Below, piece after piece: positions 1 to 8,118 of a stretch of 64,000 nt of DNA; the first letter of the stretch is position 1, and each line of letters begins with the position of its first letter. The DNA lies in the NCBI RefSeq assembly GCF_006402735.1, contig NZ_CP017174.1, forward strand, positions 3,475,001-3,539,000. Direction: 5' to 3'. The translations under genes were made by a program, and so were the position numbers. Under the pieces are notes generated by a model. The model was not told the origin of the DNA. It saw nothing but the letters and a program-made list of their open reading frames with translations, and did no database searches. The DNA comes from Myxococcus xanthus (GTDB taxonomy: Bacteria; Myxococcota; Myxococcia; Myxococcales; Myxococcaceae).

Positions 1-590
1 CCGCTGATGTCCAGGAGGATGGCCTCGTCGTAGCCCGCCATCACCGCCTCGCGCTTGGCGAGGATGGAGTTGACGTACTGGCCGGTAATCTTCCCGCGCA
101 CCATGTTCACGTTGACGTGCATGCGCGTGTACGAGCTGACCTTGGCGCGGATGCCTTCCTTGATGCCCTTGTCGCCCAGGTACGCGCCCCAGTCCCAGGC
201 CGTCACGGCCGTGCGGGTGGGGTTCACCGCGCCCAGGCCCATGGCGCCGTCGCCCATGAAGGCCACCGGCCGCAGGTACGCGCCGTTGGCGAACAGGTCC
301 TTCTGTGCGCGGAGCAGATTCACGCACGCGTCGAAGAGCTCGTCCTCGGTGTACGGAATCTTCAGCATGATGATGTGGGCCGAGTCGAGCAGCCGGCGGA
401 CGTGCTCACGCAGCCGGAAGACAGCCAGCCGTCCGTCGTGCGTCTTGTATGCGCGGATGCCCTCGAAGACACCCAGGCCATAGTGAAGCGCGTGCGTCAT
501 CAGATGCACGTGGCCTTCGTCCCATTTCATCAGTCGGCCGTCGAGCCAGATTTGCTCGGCGCGCACTCCACTACTCGAGGTCGAGCTCAT
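1..590 (-). CDS. ilvE: Branched-chain amino acid aminotransferase, N-terminal part (runs off window)
   Basis: The reverse-strand reading starts at ATG 588-590 and stays open to the window edge, giving about 196 residues. The protein begins with an acceptor-binding segment (QIWLDGRLMKWDEGHVHLMT) followed by HALHYGLGVFEGIRAY, the hallmark N-terminal block of fold-type IV PLP aminotransferases of the IlvE group. Further on are the REHVRRLLDSA and LRPVAFMGDGAMGLG segments typical of IlvE. The catalytic lysine would lie beyond the part seen here, or near its end. The enzyme reversibly transaminates leucine, isoleucine and valine with 2-oxoglutarate in the cytosol; in myxobacteria this also feeds iso-branched fatty acid precursors (family knowledge). 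A purine-rich GAAGGAAC precedes the start by a few bases. The gene has its own promoter-like sequence at 633-661, so it need not depend on the upstream patatin gene. Confidence 0.93.
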   Translation of the reverse strand, partial: MSSTSSSGVRAEQIWLDGRLMKWDEGHVHLMTHALHYGLGVFEGIRAYKTHDGRLAVFRLREHVRRLLDSAHIIMLKIPYTEDELFDACVNLLRAQKDLFANGAYLRPVAFMGDGAMGLGAVNPTRTAVTAWDWGAYLGDKGIKEGIRAKVSSYTRMHVNVNMVRGKITGQYVNSILAKREAVMAGYDEAILLDIS

Positions 591-632
591 TCGATGTTCC
601 TTCGCCTGGATGTGTGAGGGGACAGCCCGGGC

Positions 633-661
633 CTTCTAGTCAGTGAAACCTATGAGGTCAA
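633..661 (-). promoter_or_regulatory. Sigma-70-type promoter for ilvE
   Basis: Reading the minus strand, TTGACC (656-661) is followed by a 17-base spacer and TAGAAG (633-638), a good -35/-10 pair. The -10 box ends 42 bases before the ilvE start. It lies in the 95-base gap after the patatin stop, so ilvE can be transcribed alone. The same TAGAAG -10 hexamer occurs before the TolQ homologue at 26713-26718. Confidence 0.6.
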
Positions 662-685
662 AGCGTGTTTCTCGTTCCGAAAAAG

Positions 686-2131
686 TCACAGCACCGGTGG
701 CAGGGGGGCAAGCATCCGTCGGAGGAACGGGAGGTCCTCCGCCAGTGCCGTCCTGCCAAAGTGTAACGCCTTCGAGGCGAGTTCCACCGACGGTACGACG
801 TCCAGCGGTGACAGTGTTCGCGGAAAGCGTTTGACGTGGTGCGTATAGGGAAGGTTCGGCGCCACCGTCATCGCGGCCAGCCGCTGGAGGGGCAGCCAGA
901 AGGGCGTGGTCAGCTTCGGGGCGAAGCCGTCGAGCGCGAGGATGAACGCGTTGCGCGTGCCGATGCGGCCCCGGGCCACTGCCTTCCACGCCGCCTTCGC
1001 TGGCAGGTTGTCCACCAGTCCTCCGTCGATGAGCCTCGCGACGCCGTGCTGGCCCATGAGTCCTTCCACCAACGTGTGCATGCCGGGGTCCTTGCGCAGC
1101 ACGTCGTAGTGGATGACGCCGGGCAGCGCGGATGAGAAGCCCGCGGCGTCGAGCGCGTCGAAGTCGCCGGTGGTGTCGTCCGCGCCCAGGTAGAGGCGGG
1201 TGGTGATTTCGGGGCGGGTGAAGAGCTCGGCCATGGCGCCCATGGCGGCCTGGATGCGGCGTGCCACACCCGCGGGGTTGAGCAGGCCCAGCGGACTGGT
1301 GCCCAACAGGCGCTCGTAATACTCCAGCGGCCGGGGAAGCATGCCGCGGCGGATGCCACCCACGGCGATGAGCGTCGGCACCGGCAAGTCCTTGAGCCGC
1401 ATGCCGCTGCTCTCCGGTCCCGCGCCGAAGAAGCGGCCCAGCCCCGCGCGCAGGAACAGCCGCAGCGCGGCGGGCAGGCCATAGCGGCTCTCCGTGGAGA
1501 TGAAGCGGAAGAGCTTCCGGAAGGACAGCCCGCGGACGATGTTGATCATGTCCGTGGGGTCGAAGCGCGTCAGGCGCGAGCGCATGATGGCGAGGATGGC
1601 GCCCATGGACGTCCCGGCGAGCAGGCGCGGCTCCAGGCCGTATTCGTCCAGGATGCTCATCACCCCCAGGTAGACGTAGGCCGTTCCGCCGCCGCCGCCG
1701 GTGACCAGCACCAGCTCCTTGTGCCGGATTTCCCGGTCCAGTGCCTCCGGTGGAACGCGCCCGCGCAGCCGTTGCGCCACCATGTCGCGCGCCTTGGCGG
1801 CGTGCTGGCGCAGGTCCTTCACGTGCGGCATCAGCCGGTCCCGCGTGGGCGGGAAGGGGGCTTGGAGGACGGGGCCCAGGCGGCGCTCCACCTCCTCGCG
1901 AAACGGGGTGAGCAGCGCGCCCACGCCCACGTCGAGTTCGCCGTGCCGCACCTTGTAGAGGCGCGCCAGCGACAGGGCGGTGCGGAGGATGGCTTCCTCG
2001 CGCGGGTCGACGAGGGCCGCGTTGGCCAGCGACGCGCGCACGAGGCGGAGCTCCATCTCCTCGAGCGGCCGGGTGATTTGGAAGCGTTCCTTCAGCAGCA
2101 CGCGCTTCGAGGGCCCGTCAGGCCTGGGCAA
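686..2131 (-). CDS. Patatin-like phospholipase
   Basis: The product is about 481 residues and contains a patatin catalytic domain in its middle. It has a glycine-rich oxyanion loop (VTGGGGGTAYVYLG, about residues 143-156), the nucleophile elbow GTSMG with Ser175, and the second dyad motif DGG at 369-371. The family hydrolyses acyl esters of phospholipids or other lipids with a Ser-Asp dyad. No signal peptide is visible, and the about 140-residue N-terminal part is not recognised. The listed start is TTG, overlapping the end of the AAA+ ATPase gene by 14 bases; a GTG ten codons further in (position 2101) is an alternative, and neither has a strong ribosome binding site. The overlap suggests translational coupling with the MoxR gene. 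The physiological lipid substrate cannot be told from sequence. Confidence 0.88.
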   Translation of the reverse strand: MPRPDGPSKRVLLKERFQITRPLEEMELRLVRASLANAALVDPREEAILRTALSLARLYKVRHGELDVGVGALLTPFREEVERRLGPVLQAPFPPTRDRLMPHVKDLRQHAAKARDMVAQRLRGRVPPEALDREIRHKELVLVTGGGGGTAYVYLGVMSILDEYGLEPRLLAGTSMGAILAIMRSRLTRFDPTDMINIVRGLSFRKLFRFISTESRYGLPAALRLFLRAGLGRFFGAGPESSGMRLKDLPVPTLIAVGGIRRGMLPRPLEYYERLLGTSPLGLLNPAGVARRIQAAMGAMAELFTRPEITTRLYLGADDTTGDFDALDAAGFSSALPGVIHYDVLRKDPGMHTLVEGLMGQHGVARLIDGGLVDNLPAKAAWKAVARGRIGTRNAFILALDGFAPKLTTPFWLPLQRLAAMTVAPNLPYTHHVKRFPRTLSPLDVVPSVELASKALHFGRTALAEDLPFLRRMLAPLPPVL

Positions 2132-3056
2132 TCTGCGAGAGGTTGGCCTTCGCCTTCTCGATGTCGCCTTCGTATTTGAGGACGAGGTTCAGCGTGGAGG
2201 CCACCACGTCGGCGGTGAGCTGCTCCGCGTTCAGCAGCGCCAGGCTCTGGGCCCAGTCGAGCGTCTCGCTGATGGAGGGCGCCTTCTTCAGGTCGAGCGA
2301 GCGGATGGCGGCCACCGCTTCCACCACCTGCTCCGCCAGCACCTGCGGCACCTGGGGCAGTCGCGAGCGGACGATGCGCAGCTCGCGCTCGCGGTCCGGG
2401 AAGTCGATGTGCAGGTGGAGGCAGCGGCGCTTGAGCGCGTCGGACAGCTCGCGCGCGGCGTTGGAGGTGAGCAGCACGCGGGGGATGTGCTTTGCCCGGA
2501 AGGTGCCCAACTCGGGGATGGTGACGGCGTTGTCGGAGAGCACCTCCAGCAGGAAGGCCTCGAACTCCGGGTCCGCCTTGTCGATTTCGTCCACCAGCAG
2601 CAGGGCGGGGCGCTCGGAGAGCTGCGCCTTCAGCACGGGGCGGGGCAGCAGGAAGCGTTCGGAGAAGAACACCGCGTCGCTGGAGGCCAGCCGGTCCGCC
2701 GCCTGCGCCAGCGTGGTGGTGCCTTGCACCATGTCCCCAATCTTGTCCTTGAGGAGCTGGGTGTAGAGCAGCTGCTTGGCGTACTCCCACTCGTAGAGGG
2801 CCTTCGCTTCGTCCAGGCCTTCGTAGCACTGGAGCCGGATGAACTCGCGGCCCAGCGCCTGGGCCAGGGCCTTGGCCAGCTCCGTCTTGCCGACGCCGGC
2901 GGGGCCTTCCACCAGGATGGGTTTGTCCATCCGGTCCGCCAGGAAGGCCGCCGTGGCGATCTCCGGCGAGGATAGATAGCCCACCTGCTCCAGGCGCTTT
3001 TCCGCGTCCTCCACGCTGGTGAAGGCGTGGCTCTCAACCGTCGAAGGGGTGCTCAC
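2118..3056 (-). CDS. MoxR-family AAA+ ATPase
   Basis: This 312-residue protein is close to the usual MoxR/RavA ATPase length. It has a Walker A motif (GPAGVGKTELAKAL, about residues 54-67), a Walker B motif (LLVDEIDKAD) and a sensor-1 segment (LLTSNAAREL), followed by the helical lid. MoxR ATPases act as cytosolic chaperones that activate or assemble partner proteins, often together with a VWA-domain protein encoded next door; no VWA gene is visible here. The start is GTG at 3054-3056, with only a weak ACAGG upstream. It heads a minus-strand pair with the patatin gene, whose start overlaps its stop, so the phospholipase is a plausible client or functional partner. That link is inferred from overlap only. 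Confidence 0.9.
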   Translation of the reverse strand: MSTPSTVESHAFTSVEDAEKRLEQVGYLSSPEIATAAFLADRMDKPILVEGPAGVGKTELAKALAQALGREFIRLQCYEGLDEAKALYEWEYAKQLLYTQLLKDKIGDMVQGTTTLAQAADRLASSDAVFFSERFLLPRPVLKAQLSERPALLLVDEIDKADPEFEAFLLEVLSDNAVTIPELGTFRAKHIPRVLLTSNAARELSDALKRRCLHLHIDFPDRERELRIVRSRLPQVPQVLAEQVVEAVAAIRSLDLKKAPSISETLDWAQSLALLNAEQLTADVVASTLNLVLKYEGDIEKAKANLSQIAQA

Positions 3057-3245
3057 CCTGTGAACTTAACCGACGCCCTCCGGTCGACTGCGGCAAAAAT
3101 GCCAGGGTTCCGGCGTCGTCACCGTGGCCCGTTCGCCTCGCTGCCTGGCAAACCCGCGTAACTGTGGAGGGAAATTTTCTGCGCAACGTGGGCACACGTC
3201 GTGCATCTCATGGATTCGAATCGGTATTCAGGGAGGTGAGCGGTC

Positions 3246-3467
3246 ATGGTGTGGGCGTGGTTGCGGATGGTGATGATGGTGGCGGTGGTCCTGCTTCCGG
3301 GCGGCTTCCCGCTCCTGCTGGCCTATGTCTCCTTGCGTACACTCCGCAACAGTTGGCGCCGTGCCCAGGAGGAGGCCCAGACGGGGGGCCGCGTGGTGTC
3401 GCTCCGGGACGTCGTCTCCACGCTCCACTTCAAGGAGCTGGTCCGCGAGGCACGCGCCGCGCTCTGA
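3246..3467 (+). CDS. Small membrane protein, function unknown
   Basis: The 73-residue product has one hydrophobic segment near the N-terminus (about residues 7-30), then a basic, Arg-rich cytosolic tail with helical propensity. A good Shine-Dalgarno sequence (GGAGGT, nine bases before ATG 3246) and the strong GC bias at third positions support it as a real gene. It sits alone between the divergent MoxR gene and the convergent aglZ. I do not recognise a family. By position it may match the small gene preceding aglZ in M. xanthus, but I have not compared them. Confidence 0.6.
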   Translation: MVWAWLRMVMMVAVVLLPGGFPLLLAYVSLRTLRNSWRRAQEEAQTGGRVVSLRDVVSTLHFKELVREARAAL

Positions 3468-3510
3468 GCGCGGATGGAACCGCTCGACGCTTCCTGGGTT
3501 GGAACTGAAA

Positions 3511-3621
3511 CGGCCCTGACACACCTGCCCGGCTAGGGCACGGATGTCAGGGCCGCTTCATTGAGGCCTCGGGGTTTCGAGGCCGAGGCCGTCGGGATTC
3601 CGGCGGGGTGCCGGAATCCCG
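3511..3621. terminator. Three stacked inverted repeats between convergent genes
   Basis: Three perfect inverted repeats lie end to end. The first is CGGCCCTGACA (3511-3521) with TGTCAGGGCCG (3545-3555), enclosing a small inner hairpin TGCCC/GGGCA. The second is GGCCTCG (3565-3571) with CGAGGCC (3578-3584). The third is a 12-base arm, 3593-3604 with 3610-3621, loop GGGGT. They separate the end of the small membrane gene from the end of aglZ, so a bidirectional terminator or mRNA 3'-end stabiliser is the likely role. None has a T-run, so factor-independent termination is not certain. Confidence 0.6.
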
Positions 3622-3627
3622 GCGCCG

Positions 3628-6600
3628 TTACTTGTCCAGCTCGTCCACCAGGGCCGTCCAGTCGTCGTCTTCCTTGGCCGTGGGCAACTGGATGACCAGG
3701 GTCCGGTCGGTGGGCTCGGACTCGTCACTCAGCGCCGCCGGCGGGGCGGGAGCCGGGGCAGGGGCCTTCTTCGCGGCGGCGGCCTGGGCCGCAGGCTTGG
3801 CGGTCGGCTTCTTCGCCGGGGCCTGGGCTGCAGCGGGCGCGATGACCTGGTTGAGCTGCGTCCTCACGGCCAGCTCGTCGTCCTCGGCCGTCGCGGGCTT
3901 GGCGGCGGCCTTGGCCGGGGTGGCCGCGGTGGCGGACTTGCTCTTGTATCGGGCCAGCTCCAGCTCGGCGACCTTGAGGGCCTTGCTCTTCTCCTGCACG
4001 GACTGCTGCAGGCGGGCGACCTCCTGCGCCTTGATGGCGTCGCGACGCTCCAGCTCCGCCTTCTGCTTGGCGGTGAGGTCTTCCTGCTCCTTGGCGTGCC
4101 GCGCCTCCAGGTCCTTGCGCTCCTTCTGCGCGGCGGCCAGGCGGGTGGAAGCCTCGTGGGCCTTGCTCTCGGCGGCGGCCACCTTGGCGTTTAGTTCCTT
4201 CTCCGCGCGGGACTTGGCGCCCTGCGCGTTCTCCACCGCCAGCTCCAGGTCCTGGATCTTCTTCGCCCGCGCGCTCAGCTGGCCCTGCAGGTCCTTGGCC
4301 CTGGCGTCGGCCTCGGTGGCCTGCGTCTGGGCGTCCTGCGTGAACTGGGCGATGCGCTGCTCGGCCTTGGCCAGCTTCGCGGCCAGTTCGTCCGCCGCGC
4401 GCTTGGCGTCGGCACGTTCCTGGTTCGCCTGCTGGGCCTGCTGCTGGAGCCGGGCCTCGGCCTGCTGGACCTGTCCCGCGAGGCCGTCCCGCTCGGCGGT
4501 GAGTTTCTGCTGGGCGGCGCCCGCGGCGCGCAGCTGGTCCTCGCGGCCCGCCAGCGCCTTGCGGCCCTGTTCGAGCTGCTCGTTGAGACCCGTAATCTGC
4601 TGACCCAGGCCCTCGGCCTGACGGTGGGCCTCGGTGGCCTGCGTCTGGAGCTTGGCCTCCAGGGACTTGAGCTGCTCGGTGCGGGTGGCGACCTCGCGGT
4701 TGAGCACCTCCGCCTGACGCATCTTCTCCTGCGTCACGTGGGTGAGCTTGCGGAGCGTGTCCGACAGCTCCGTGCCCTTCTGCGTCAGGTCGTTCTGGAG
4801 GAGCTCCTCGCGGCGCTGCGACTCCTCGGTGAGCGTGTGCAGCCGCTCCTCGAGGTGGGCCCGGGTGTTCTCCGTCTGCGCCAGCGCGGCGGTGAGCTGC
4901 GTCAGCTCGGCGACGCGTGTGCCCAGCTCGTGCTTGGTGAGGGTGAGGTGTTCGCCCAGGTCCTCGCCATGGGCACGCGCTTCGGCCAGCTGGCCTTCCA
5001 GCGCGGCCTGGGTGCTCGCGGCGGCCTTCCGGCTCTCCTGGTGCGCGTGCTGCTCGCGCGCCAGCGCGTCGCGGGTGGCGGCGAGCTGGCCTTGGGTCTG
5101 CTCCAGCGTCTGGCTGGTGGCCTCCAGCTCGGAGCGGAGTCCGTCGCGCTCACTGGTGAGGTCACCGATGTGCGCGCTCGTCTCCTCGGCCAGCTTCTCG
5201 TGCGCGGCCCGCTCGGCCTCGTAGTTGCCCTGCGTCTCGGACAGCTCGCTGCGGAGCTGACCAATCTGCCCGGTGAGGTCCTGCTCCAGCGCGTCCTTGG
5301 CCGCGCCCAGGTCCGCCAGCTCCGCGATGCGCTGGTCGCGCTCGCGGGTGGTGTGGGCCAGTGTGTCGCTGGTCTCCTGGAGCGCGCCGCGCGTGTCCTC
5401 CAGCGCCGCATGCGTCTGCTGGAGCGTCTGGGAGGTGGCGTCCAACTCGCCGCGCGTCTGCGCCAGCGTGTCCTCGGTCTGGGCCAGCGTCTGCTGCGTC
5501 TGAGCCAGCGTCTGGGAAGTGGCCTCCAGCTCGCCGCGGGTCTCCGCCAGCGCGCCTTCCGTCTGGGCCAGCGCCTGCTGCGTCTGGCCCAGCGTCTGGC
5601 TGGTGGCGTCCAGCTCGCCGCGGGTCTCCGCCAGCGCGCCTTCCATCTGGGCCAACGTCTGCTGCGTCTGGCCCAGCGTCTGGCTGGTGGCGTCCAGCTC
5701 GCCGCGCGTCTCCGCCAGCGCGCCTTCCGTCTGGGCCAGCGCCTGCTGCGTCTGGCCCAGCGTCTGGCTGGTGGCGTCCAGCTCGCCGCGCGTCTCCGCC
5801 AGCGCGCCCTCGGTATCCGAGAGGCGCGCCTGCGTATCCGCCAGCGTCTGGCTGGTGGCGTCCAGTTCGCCGCGCGTCTCCGCCAGCGTGCCTTCGGTGC
5901 TGGCGAGCGTGTTCTGCGTGTCGGCGAGCTGCTGCTCCGTCTGCGCCAGCGTCTGTTGTGTCTGCGTCAGCGTCTGGCTGGTGGCCTCCAGGTCTCCGCT
6001 CAGCTCGGAGATGCGCTGGTCGCGCGCGGCCACGTCCCCTTGCAGGGACTCGATGGTGGACTCCCGCTGGGTGACGGTGTCCTCCAGCTGGGCCACGCGC
6101 GCGGAGAGCTGTTCGCCGGTCCGCTGCGAGTCATCGAGCTGCCGCTGCGTCTCCTCGAGCTGCGAGGTGAGCGCCTGGATCTGGCCGGTGAGGTCCGCTT
6201 CGAGCTCGGCCTTGGCGGAGCGCAGCTCCTCCAGCTGACGGGAGAGGTCCGCCTCCAGCGCGTCCTTCGCCTGGGAGAGGGCCTGGAGCCGGTCGTTGAG
6301 GTCCGTCTCCAGTTCGTCCTTGGCCTGGCCCAGCGCCTGGAGCTCCGCGGTCAGCTCATTCTCGCGGTCCTCCAGGTGCGTCTTGACGGCCTCGACTTCG
6401 CCCTCGAGCTCGCCGATGCGCTCCAACTGCTGCTGGATGTTGGCGTTGAGCTCCGCCTCGGTGTGCTCGTTCCGGGCGATGGTCTCCGACAGCTCACGCT
6501 CGAGCGTGCCGAGCTTCGCGTCACGCTCCTCGACGCGCTGGGTGAGCTCGGCCTCCTGGGCGTCCTTGTCCAGCCGGAGCTGGTCGCGCTCGCCCGTGGT

Positions 6601-8019
6601 GCGCGCGAGGTCCGCCTCCAGGTCCGCGACCTGCTGGCTGAGCTTCGCCTCCAGCGCATCACGCTCGGCGTTGAGCCGGTGGATTTCCGCGTCCGCCTGG
6701 GTGCCGTGCTCCTCGGCGCGGGCAGCGCGGGCTTCCAGGCCGCGCACGGTGGTGTCGCGCTCCTGCTCGGTCTGCTGCAGCCGCTCCTGGAGGGCCTGGA
6801 TTTCACCGTCCAGCTCGGCGAAGCGCTGGTCACGCTCGCTGATGGTGCGGTTCAGCTCGGCCTCGAAGTCGTCACCGCGCTTCGTCAGCCGCGCGATTTC
6901 GCCTTCATTCGCGAGGACGGTGTCCTGGAGCTTCTGCTCCTTGACCTCGAACTCGAGCGTGACGACGCCGAGGTGCTTCTCCAGCTTGTCGTACTCGTTG
7001 CGGCCGTGCTCCAGCTCGCCGGCGCGGCGGCTCAGCTCCTCCTCGGCGCGGGAGACTTCCCGGCGCAGGAGGTTGATGTCCTTCTCCTTGGAGGCGACGA
7101 CCTCGATGAGGTCCTTCTCCGCGGAGAACTTCTGGAGGAGCAGGTCGTCGACGGTGGCGCCGTGCTCGCGTTCCTTCTGGATGGTGGCCTGCTGGGCCTC
7201 GTTGAAGCGGCGCAGCAGGTCGTCCACCTGCATCTTCAGGCCCTGCAGCTCCACGTCCTTCTCGTGGATGCGGTCCTCGCCGGAGAGCAGCTCGCGCTCG
7301 CGCACGTTCCAGATCTCGGAGAGGCGGGCGAGCTGGGCCTCGCGCGTCTTCAGCTCGTCGCGGAGGATTTGAATCTTGCCCTCGGGCGTGCCCATCAGCT
7401 CGCGCCGCGGCGGCGGACGCTTGAGCTGGCGGGACTCGGCGAGCAGCTCCGCCTTGCGGTCCGCGATGGACTGGAAGGTGCGGTCGAGGAACGCGCGGTC
7501 CTCTTCCGTCATCGCGCTACGGCGCTCGCGCTTGGGCAGCTTCGGCGGCCCACCCGCGGCGGCCTTGAGTGACGGAGGCATGGGCGGCGGCGCCTCGCGC
7601 GTCCCGTTCAGCGCGGCATCCAGCGACGCGCCCGTGTCATCCGTGCCCGGCGGCACGATGCCGTGGCTCAGGGCGGCCAGCTCGCCCATCTCGAATGGGA
7701 TGGCGAGGTAGCCGTCCGCGGCCTGTGGCGTCTGACGATGCTGCGCCAGACCATCCACGCCGCTCTCGGAGGAGAGCAGGAGGACCTTGAGGTTCTGACC
7801 CCACTTGCCCTTCTTGATGTTGCCGCAGAGGACGAAGCCGGACTGATCCTTCAGCTCCGCGCGGAGGACGACCAGGTCTGGCCGGCGCTTCTCCAGCTCA
7901 CGCTGTGCGTCAGCCGCCGTCTCAGCCAAGGCTGTCTGGTATCCCGCGCCCTTGAGCACGGTGGCCATACTGAGCGCAAAATCATGCTCGCTTTCGACGA
8001 TGAGGACCCGACGCTCCAT
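3628..8019 (-). CDS. aglZ: AglZ, gliding-motility filament-forming pseudo-receiver/coiled-coil protein
   Basis: The 1463-residue protein has an N-terminal CheY-like fold (residues 1 to about 120) and then a nearly unbroken coiled coil of about 1150 residues ending in an Ala/Pro/Lys-rich tail (last about 100 residues). This is the architecture of AglZ, the cytosolic partner of MglA and the gliding (A-motility) complexes of Myxococcus xanthus. The receiver looks non-phosphorylatable: by my alignment the phospho-acceptor aspartate position is Arg53 and the conserved Lys of the KPF motif is Ile107 (YLAIPF). Six near-identical 28-residue (four-heptad) units lie in the middle of the coil. I recall the M. 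xanthus protein as about 1395 residues, so this allele is somewhat longer. The start is ATG 8017-8019 with AAAGGG upstream. Its role in polarised gliding and Frz signalling is literature knowledge, not visible here. Confidence 0.93.
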   Translation of the reverse strand: MERRVLIVESEHDFALSMATVLKGAGYQTALAETAADAQRELEKRRPDLVVLRAELKDQSGFVLCGNIKKGKWGQNLKVLLLSSESGVDGLAQHRQTPQAADGYLAIPFEMGELAALSHGIVPPGTDDTGASLDAALNGTREAPPPMPPSLKAAAGGPPKLPKRERRSAMTEEDRAFLDRTFQSIADRKAELLAESRQLKRPPPRRELMGTPEGKIQILRDELKTREAQLARLSEIWNVRERELLSGEDRIHEKDVELQGLKMQVDDLLRRFNEAQQATIQKEREHGATVDDLLLQKFSAEKDLIEVVASKEKDINLLRREVSRAEEELSRRAGELEHGRNEYDKLEKHLGVVTLEFEVKEQKLQDTVLANEGEIARLTKRGDDFEAELNRTISERDQRFAELDGEIQALQERLQQTEQERDTTVRGLEARAARAEEHGTQADAEIHRLNAERDALEAKLSQQVADLEADLARTTGERDQLRLDKDAQEAELTQRVEERDAKLGTLERELSETIARNEHTEAELNANIQQQLERIGELEGEVEAVKTHLEDRENELTAELQALGQAKDELETDLNDRLQALSQAKDALEADLSRQLEELRSAKAELEADLTGQIQALTSQLEETQRQLDDSQRTGEQLSARVAQLEDTVTQRESTIESLQGDVAARDQRISELSGDLEATSQTLTQTQQTLAQTEQQLADTQNTLASTEGTLAETRGELDATSQTLADTQARLSDTEGALAETRGELDATSQTLGQTQQALAQTEGALAETRGELDATSQTLGQTQQTLAQMEGALAETRGELDATSQTLGQTQQALAQTEGALAETRGELEATSQTLAQTQQTLAQTEDTLAQTRGELDATSQTLQQTHAALEDTRGALQETSDTLAHTTRERDQRIAELADLGAAKDALEQDLTGQIGQLRSELSETQGNYEAERAAHEKLAEETSAHIGDLTSERDGLRSELEATSQTLEQTQGQLAATRDALAREQHAHQESRKAAASTQAALEGQLAEARAHGEDLGEHLTLTKHELGTRVAELTQLTAALAQTENTRAHLEERLHTLTEESQRREELLQNDLTQKGTELSDTLRKLTHVTQEKMRQAEVLNREVATRTEQLKSLEAKLQTQATEAHRQAEGLGQQITGLNEQLEQGRKALAGREDQLRAAGAAQQKLTAERDGLAGQVQQAEARLQQQAQQANQERADAKRAADELAAKLAKAEQRIAQFTQDAQTQATEADARAKDLQGQLSARAKKIQDLELAVENAQGAKSRAEKELNAKVAAAESKAHEASTRLAAAQKERKDLEARHAKEQEDLTAKQKAELERRDAIKAQEVARLQQSVQEKSKALKVAELELARYKSKSATAATPAKAAAKPATAEDDELAVRTQLNQVIAPAAAQAPAKKPTAKPAAQAAAAKKAPAPAPAPPAALSDESEPTDRTLVIQLPTAKEDDDWTALVDELDK
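5423..5926 (-). repeat. 84-bp tandem repeats inside aglZ
   Basis: The anchor AGCGTCTG recurs at 5423, 5507, 5591, 5675, 5759 and 5843, exactly 84 bases apart. Each unit encodes 28 residues, four heptads, built around ETRGELDATSQTL and QTQQALAQTE. The units between about 5591 and 5800 are almost identical, while the outer ones have diverged. Because 84 bases is a whole number of heptads, unit gain or loss would change coil length without breaking register. Confidence 0.9.
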
Positions 8020-8084
8020 GAAGCCCTTTGTCCCGGAAAAAGTGCTGTGAAAACCGGAACATCCTATCGGGCGGGTGCGACCCT

Positions 8085-8097
8085 TGGAAAGTTTCCA
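8085..8097. promoter_or_regulatory. Palindrome upstream of aglZ
   Basis: TGGAAA-G-TTTCCA is a perfect 13-base palindrome 66-78 bases before the aglZ start codon, in the 99-base gap after the glycosyltransferase gene. On the minus strand TTTCCA is followed after 18 bases by TAGGAT, so the palindrome could overlap the -35 region of an aglZ promoter. The regulator is unknown. Confidence 0.35.
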
Positions 8098-8118
8098 GGA
8101 GCAGGTCGGTTGGCTGCC

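Noticed and set aside
3201-3235. GGATTCGAATCGG resembling a tRNA T-arm
   Set aside because: No acceptor, D or anticodon stems can be formed around it; it is just a 10-bp palindrome.
4624-7572. A 982-codon open frame on the plus strand opposite aglZ
   Set aside because: It is a mirror of the highly biased, repeat-rich aglZ coding sequence; the product is a meaningless Leu/Arg/Gly-rich repeat, while the minus-strand reading gives a known protein.
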